Below are positions 24,620-25,817 of a stretch of DNA of 25,817 nucleotides, piece after piece. Both the position numbers and the translations under genes were made by a program. Origin of the DNA: an uncultured Megasphaera sp. (GTDB lineage Bacteria > Bacillota > Negativicutes > Veillonellales > Megasphaeraceae). Positions within the stretch are counted from its first letter, which is position 1, and each line of letters starts with the position of its first letter. The stretch spans positions 1 to 25,817 of the forward strand of contig URLP01000008.1 of assembly GCA_900548635.1 (NCBI GenBank). Direction: 5' to 3'. The notes below the pieces were generated by a model. It worked only from the letters and a program-made list of their open reading frames with translations. It was not told the DNA's origin and ran no database searches.

Positions 24620-25447
24620 GTGGAAAAACCGATTATTTATGCCTGCTCTGACTCGCTCGGCGAAACAGCGGAACGCGTGGCCCGGGCGGCTGCCAGCCAA
24701 TACGACAAGCAAGAATTCAATATTGTCCGTGTGCCTTATATCCGCTCGGAACAGCAGATTGAAGAACTGGTCAGTAAAGCCGAAGCACATAAGGCGGCCA
24801 TGATTTGCTACACCATCATTTCGCCGACCCTGCGCCGCAAGCTGCGGGAACTGACGAAGGAATCCAATGTCACTGTCGTCGACATCATCGGCCCTATGCT
24901 GGCCGGCGTCGGCACCCTGACGGATACGGAACCGACGTTGAAAGCCGGCATGATCCATCAGCTCGACGAAGAATACTTCAAGCGCGTCGAAGCCATTGAA
25001 TTTGCTGTCAAATACGACGACGGCAAGAATCCCATGGGCTTCCTTAAAGCCGATATCGTCATCGTCGGCGTCTCCCGTACGTCGAAGACACCGCTTTCCA
25101 TGTACCTGGCGCATAAGCGCATCAAAGCGGCCAACCTGCCCCTCGTGCCGGAAGTCAGCCTGCCGCCGGAACTGTTCCAGATCCCGGCTCGCAAAATCGT
25201 CGGCCTTATTATCGACCCGTTCAAACTGAACTTCATTCGGTCTGAACGCTTGCGCAGTATGGGTCTTGATGCCAATGCCAGCTATGCCAACATCGAACGC
25301 ATCAATGAAGAGCTGGAATATGCCCGCGGTGTCATGCGCCGCCTCCACTGCCCGATCATCGACGTTTCGTCGAAGGCTATCGAAGAAACGGCCAACCTGG
25401 TCATGGAAATCGTCAAGCGCAATAAAGAGTTGTATCCGGAAACATAG
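24620..25447 (+). CDS. ppsR: PpsR-type kinase/pyrophosphorylase (DUF299) acting on PEP synthase
   Basis: A 275-residue protein of the DUF299 family. It has YACSDSLGETAERVARAA at the start, a central P-loop GVSRTSKTPLSMYLA (residues 150 onward) and SYANIERINEELEYARGVM with CPIIDVSSKAIEETA near the end. Family members inactivate PEP synthase or pyruvate phosphate dikinase by ADP-dependent phosphorylation of a threonine next to the catalytic histidine, and reactivate it by phosphate-dependent dephosphorylation. The matching Thr-Cys-His site is in the PEP synthase upstream. I start at GTG 24620: GGGAGGAG lies 8 bases before it. An upstream in-frame ATG (24596) lies inside ccpN and would absorb that ribosome site. 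It is the second gene of the ccpN operon. Confidence 0.92.
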   Translation: MEKPIIYACSDSLGETAERVARAAASQYDKQEFNIVRVPYIRSEQQIEELVSKAEAHKAAMICYTIISPTLRRKLRELTKESNVTVVDIIGPMLAGVGTLTDTEPTLKAGMIHQLDEEYFKRVEAIEFAVKYDDGKNPMGFLKADIVIVGVSRTSKTPLSMYLAHKRIKAANLPLVPEVSLPPELFQIPARKIVGLIIDPFKLNFIRSERLRSMGLDANASYANIERINEELEYARGVMRRLHCPIIDVSSKAIEETANLVMEIVKRNKELYPET

Positions 25448-25454
25448 TACCCGG

Positions 25455-25475
25455 AATGAGGGATGAACGATGAAA
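25455..25475. repeat. Three 7-base units overlapping a start codon
   Basis: AATGAGG, GATGAAC and GATGAAA lie in 7-base phase and include the GAGGGA ribosome site and the ATG of the next gene. Confidence 0.5.
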
Positions 25476-25817
25476 GATTCGACGACAGCTATTTTTACGT
25501 CCCTGTCTGCCGCCCTGGAAAACCACCATTTCCTGGCGACGCTGGGAATGGAAAAAGATGAAATGACGGCCTGGATACGCCGCAGCCGCCTGCGGTCCCT
25601 GGCTGACGAACTGCAGCACTGCCGCGACAGGGAAGGGCGCTTTTCTTCGCCGGCTGTCGCCGCAGCGGCCCGATCTTATTTCGACTGCCTCCACGACGAA
25701 CCGGCCGGCGGCTGGCTGCGCTGCTGCTATCAGCGCGTCCTGGCCCGTCTCTTTCCCGGTTCCTGCCAAAAAAGCGACGCTGCGTCAGTCCGGGGTGAGC
25801 ACGGCGATCCCTACCGC
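25470..25817 (+). CDS. Unrecognised protein, N-terminal part (truncated by window)
   Basis: An ATG at 25470, 22 bases after ppsR and 6 bases after GAGGGA, opens a frame that stays open for all 116 codons to the window edge. The visible protein begins MKDSTTAIFTSLSAALENHH, is rich in Ala, Arg, Leu and Cys (several C residues in CLHDEP and LRCCYQR), has no signal peptide or membrane helix, and its last residues are HGDPYR. I do not recognise a family. The codon style matches its neighbours. In B. subtilis the ccpN-ppsR pair is followed by yqxD, dnaG and sigA; this protein does not resemble YqxD, but dnaG and rpoD could follow beyond the edge. It may be cotranscribed with ppsR, since no terminator intervenes. 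Confidence 0.6.
   Translation, partial: MKDSTTAIFTSLSAALENHHFLATLGMEKDEMTAWIRRSRLRSLADELQHCRDREGRFSSPAVAAAARSYFDCLHDEPAGGWLRCCYQRVLARLFPGSCQKSDAASVRGEHGDPYR

Overview
The window looks like chromosomal DNA from a Negativicutes bacterium, most likely Megasphaera (M. elsdenii or a close relative). This is inferred from gene content and style; no database search was made. The clues are an acyl-CoA (butyryl-CoA type) dehydrogenase end, an FAD-linked D-lactate dehydrogenase, LL-diaminopimelate aminotransferase, a PEP synthase next to CcpN-like and PpsR regulators, Firmicute-type promoters and T-box control, and a MacAB-type exporter that implies a second membrane. Codons strongly favour G/C in the third position, so many long antisense open frames appear and were discarded as shadows.

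Layout. 1-115: 3' end of an acyl-CoA dehydrogenase. 167-712 (-): PAP2 phosphatase. 917-2437 (+): unusual pyruvate-kinase-like protein. 2442-3167 (-): DUF554 membrane protein. 3356-3432 (-): tRNA-Val(CAC). 3611-4066 (+): small flavodoxin, then tRNA-Ala(GGC) at 4125-4200. 4359-5216: decayed membrane-anchored PAS sensor gene. 5267-6493 (-): YkvI-type transporter behind a T-box leader (6522-6801) best read as leucine-specific. 7052-8989 (+): ABC-F ATPase. 9187-10596 (+): D-lactate/glycolate-type FAD dehydrogenase. 10773-11012 (+): small XRE regulator. 11186-13549 (-): dapL-ychF operon. 13767-14300 (+): second flavodoxin. 14430-17482 (-): three-gene MacAB-like exporter operon. 17673-18833 (+): CytX-like NCS1 transporter. 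18906-20966 (-): class A penicillin-binding protein. 21287-23698 (+): PEP synthase. 23979-25447 (+): CcpN-like repressor and PpsR. 25470-end (+): start of an unrecognised protein.

How they work together. The right end is a gluconeogenesis control module. PEP synthase carries the Thr-Cys-His site that PpsR enzymes phosphorylate, and the CcpN-like HTH-CBS protein shares an operon with ppsR. D-lactate dehydrogenase supplies pyruvate, PEP synthase turns it into PEP, and the pyruvate-kinase-like protein may run the reverse step. DapL (meso-diaminopimelate), PAP2 (possible lipid-carrier recycling) and the class A PBP all serve the cell wall.

The most striking non-coding feature is a set of intergenic tracts built from tandem or near-tandem 7-base units. 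The unit sequence differs between tracts but the 7-base period is kept. Many tracts abut terminator hairpins that share almost the same stem (AAAAGCTGCCGC...). A separate two-hairpin palindromic repeat occurs twice in opposite orientation. No CRISPR array, intact insertion sequence, prophage or defence system was seen.
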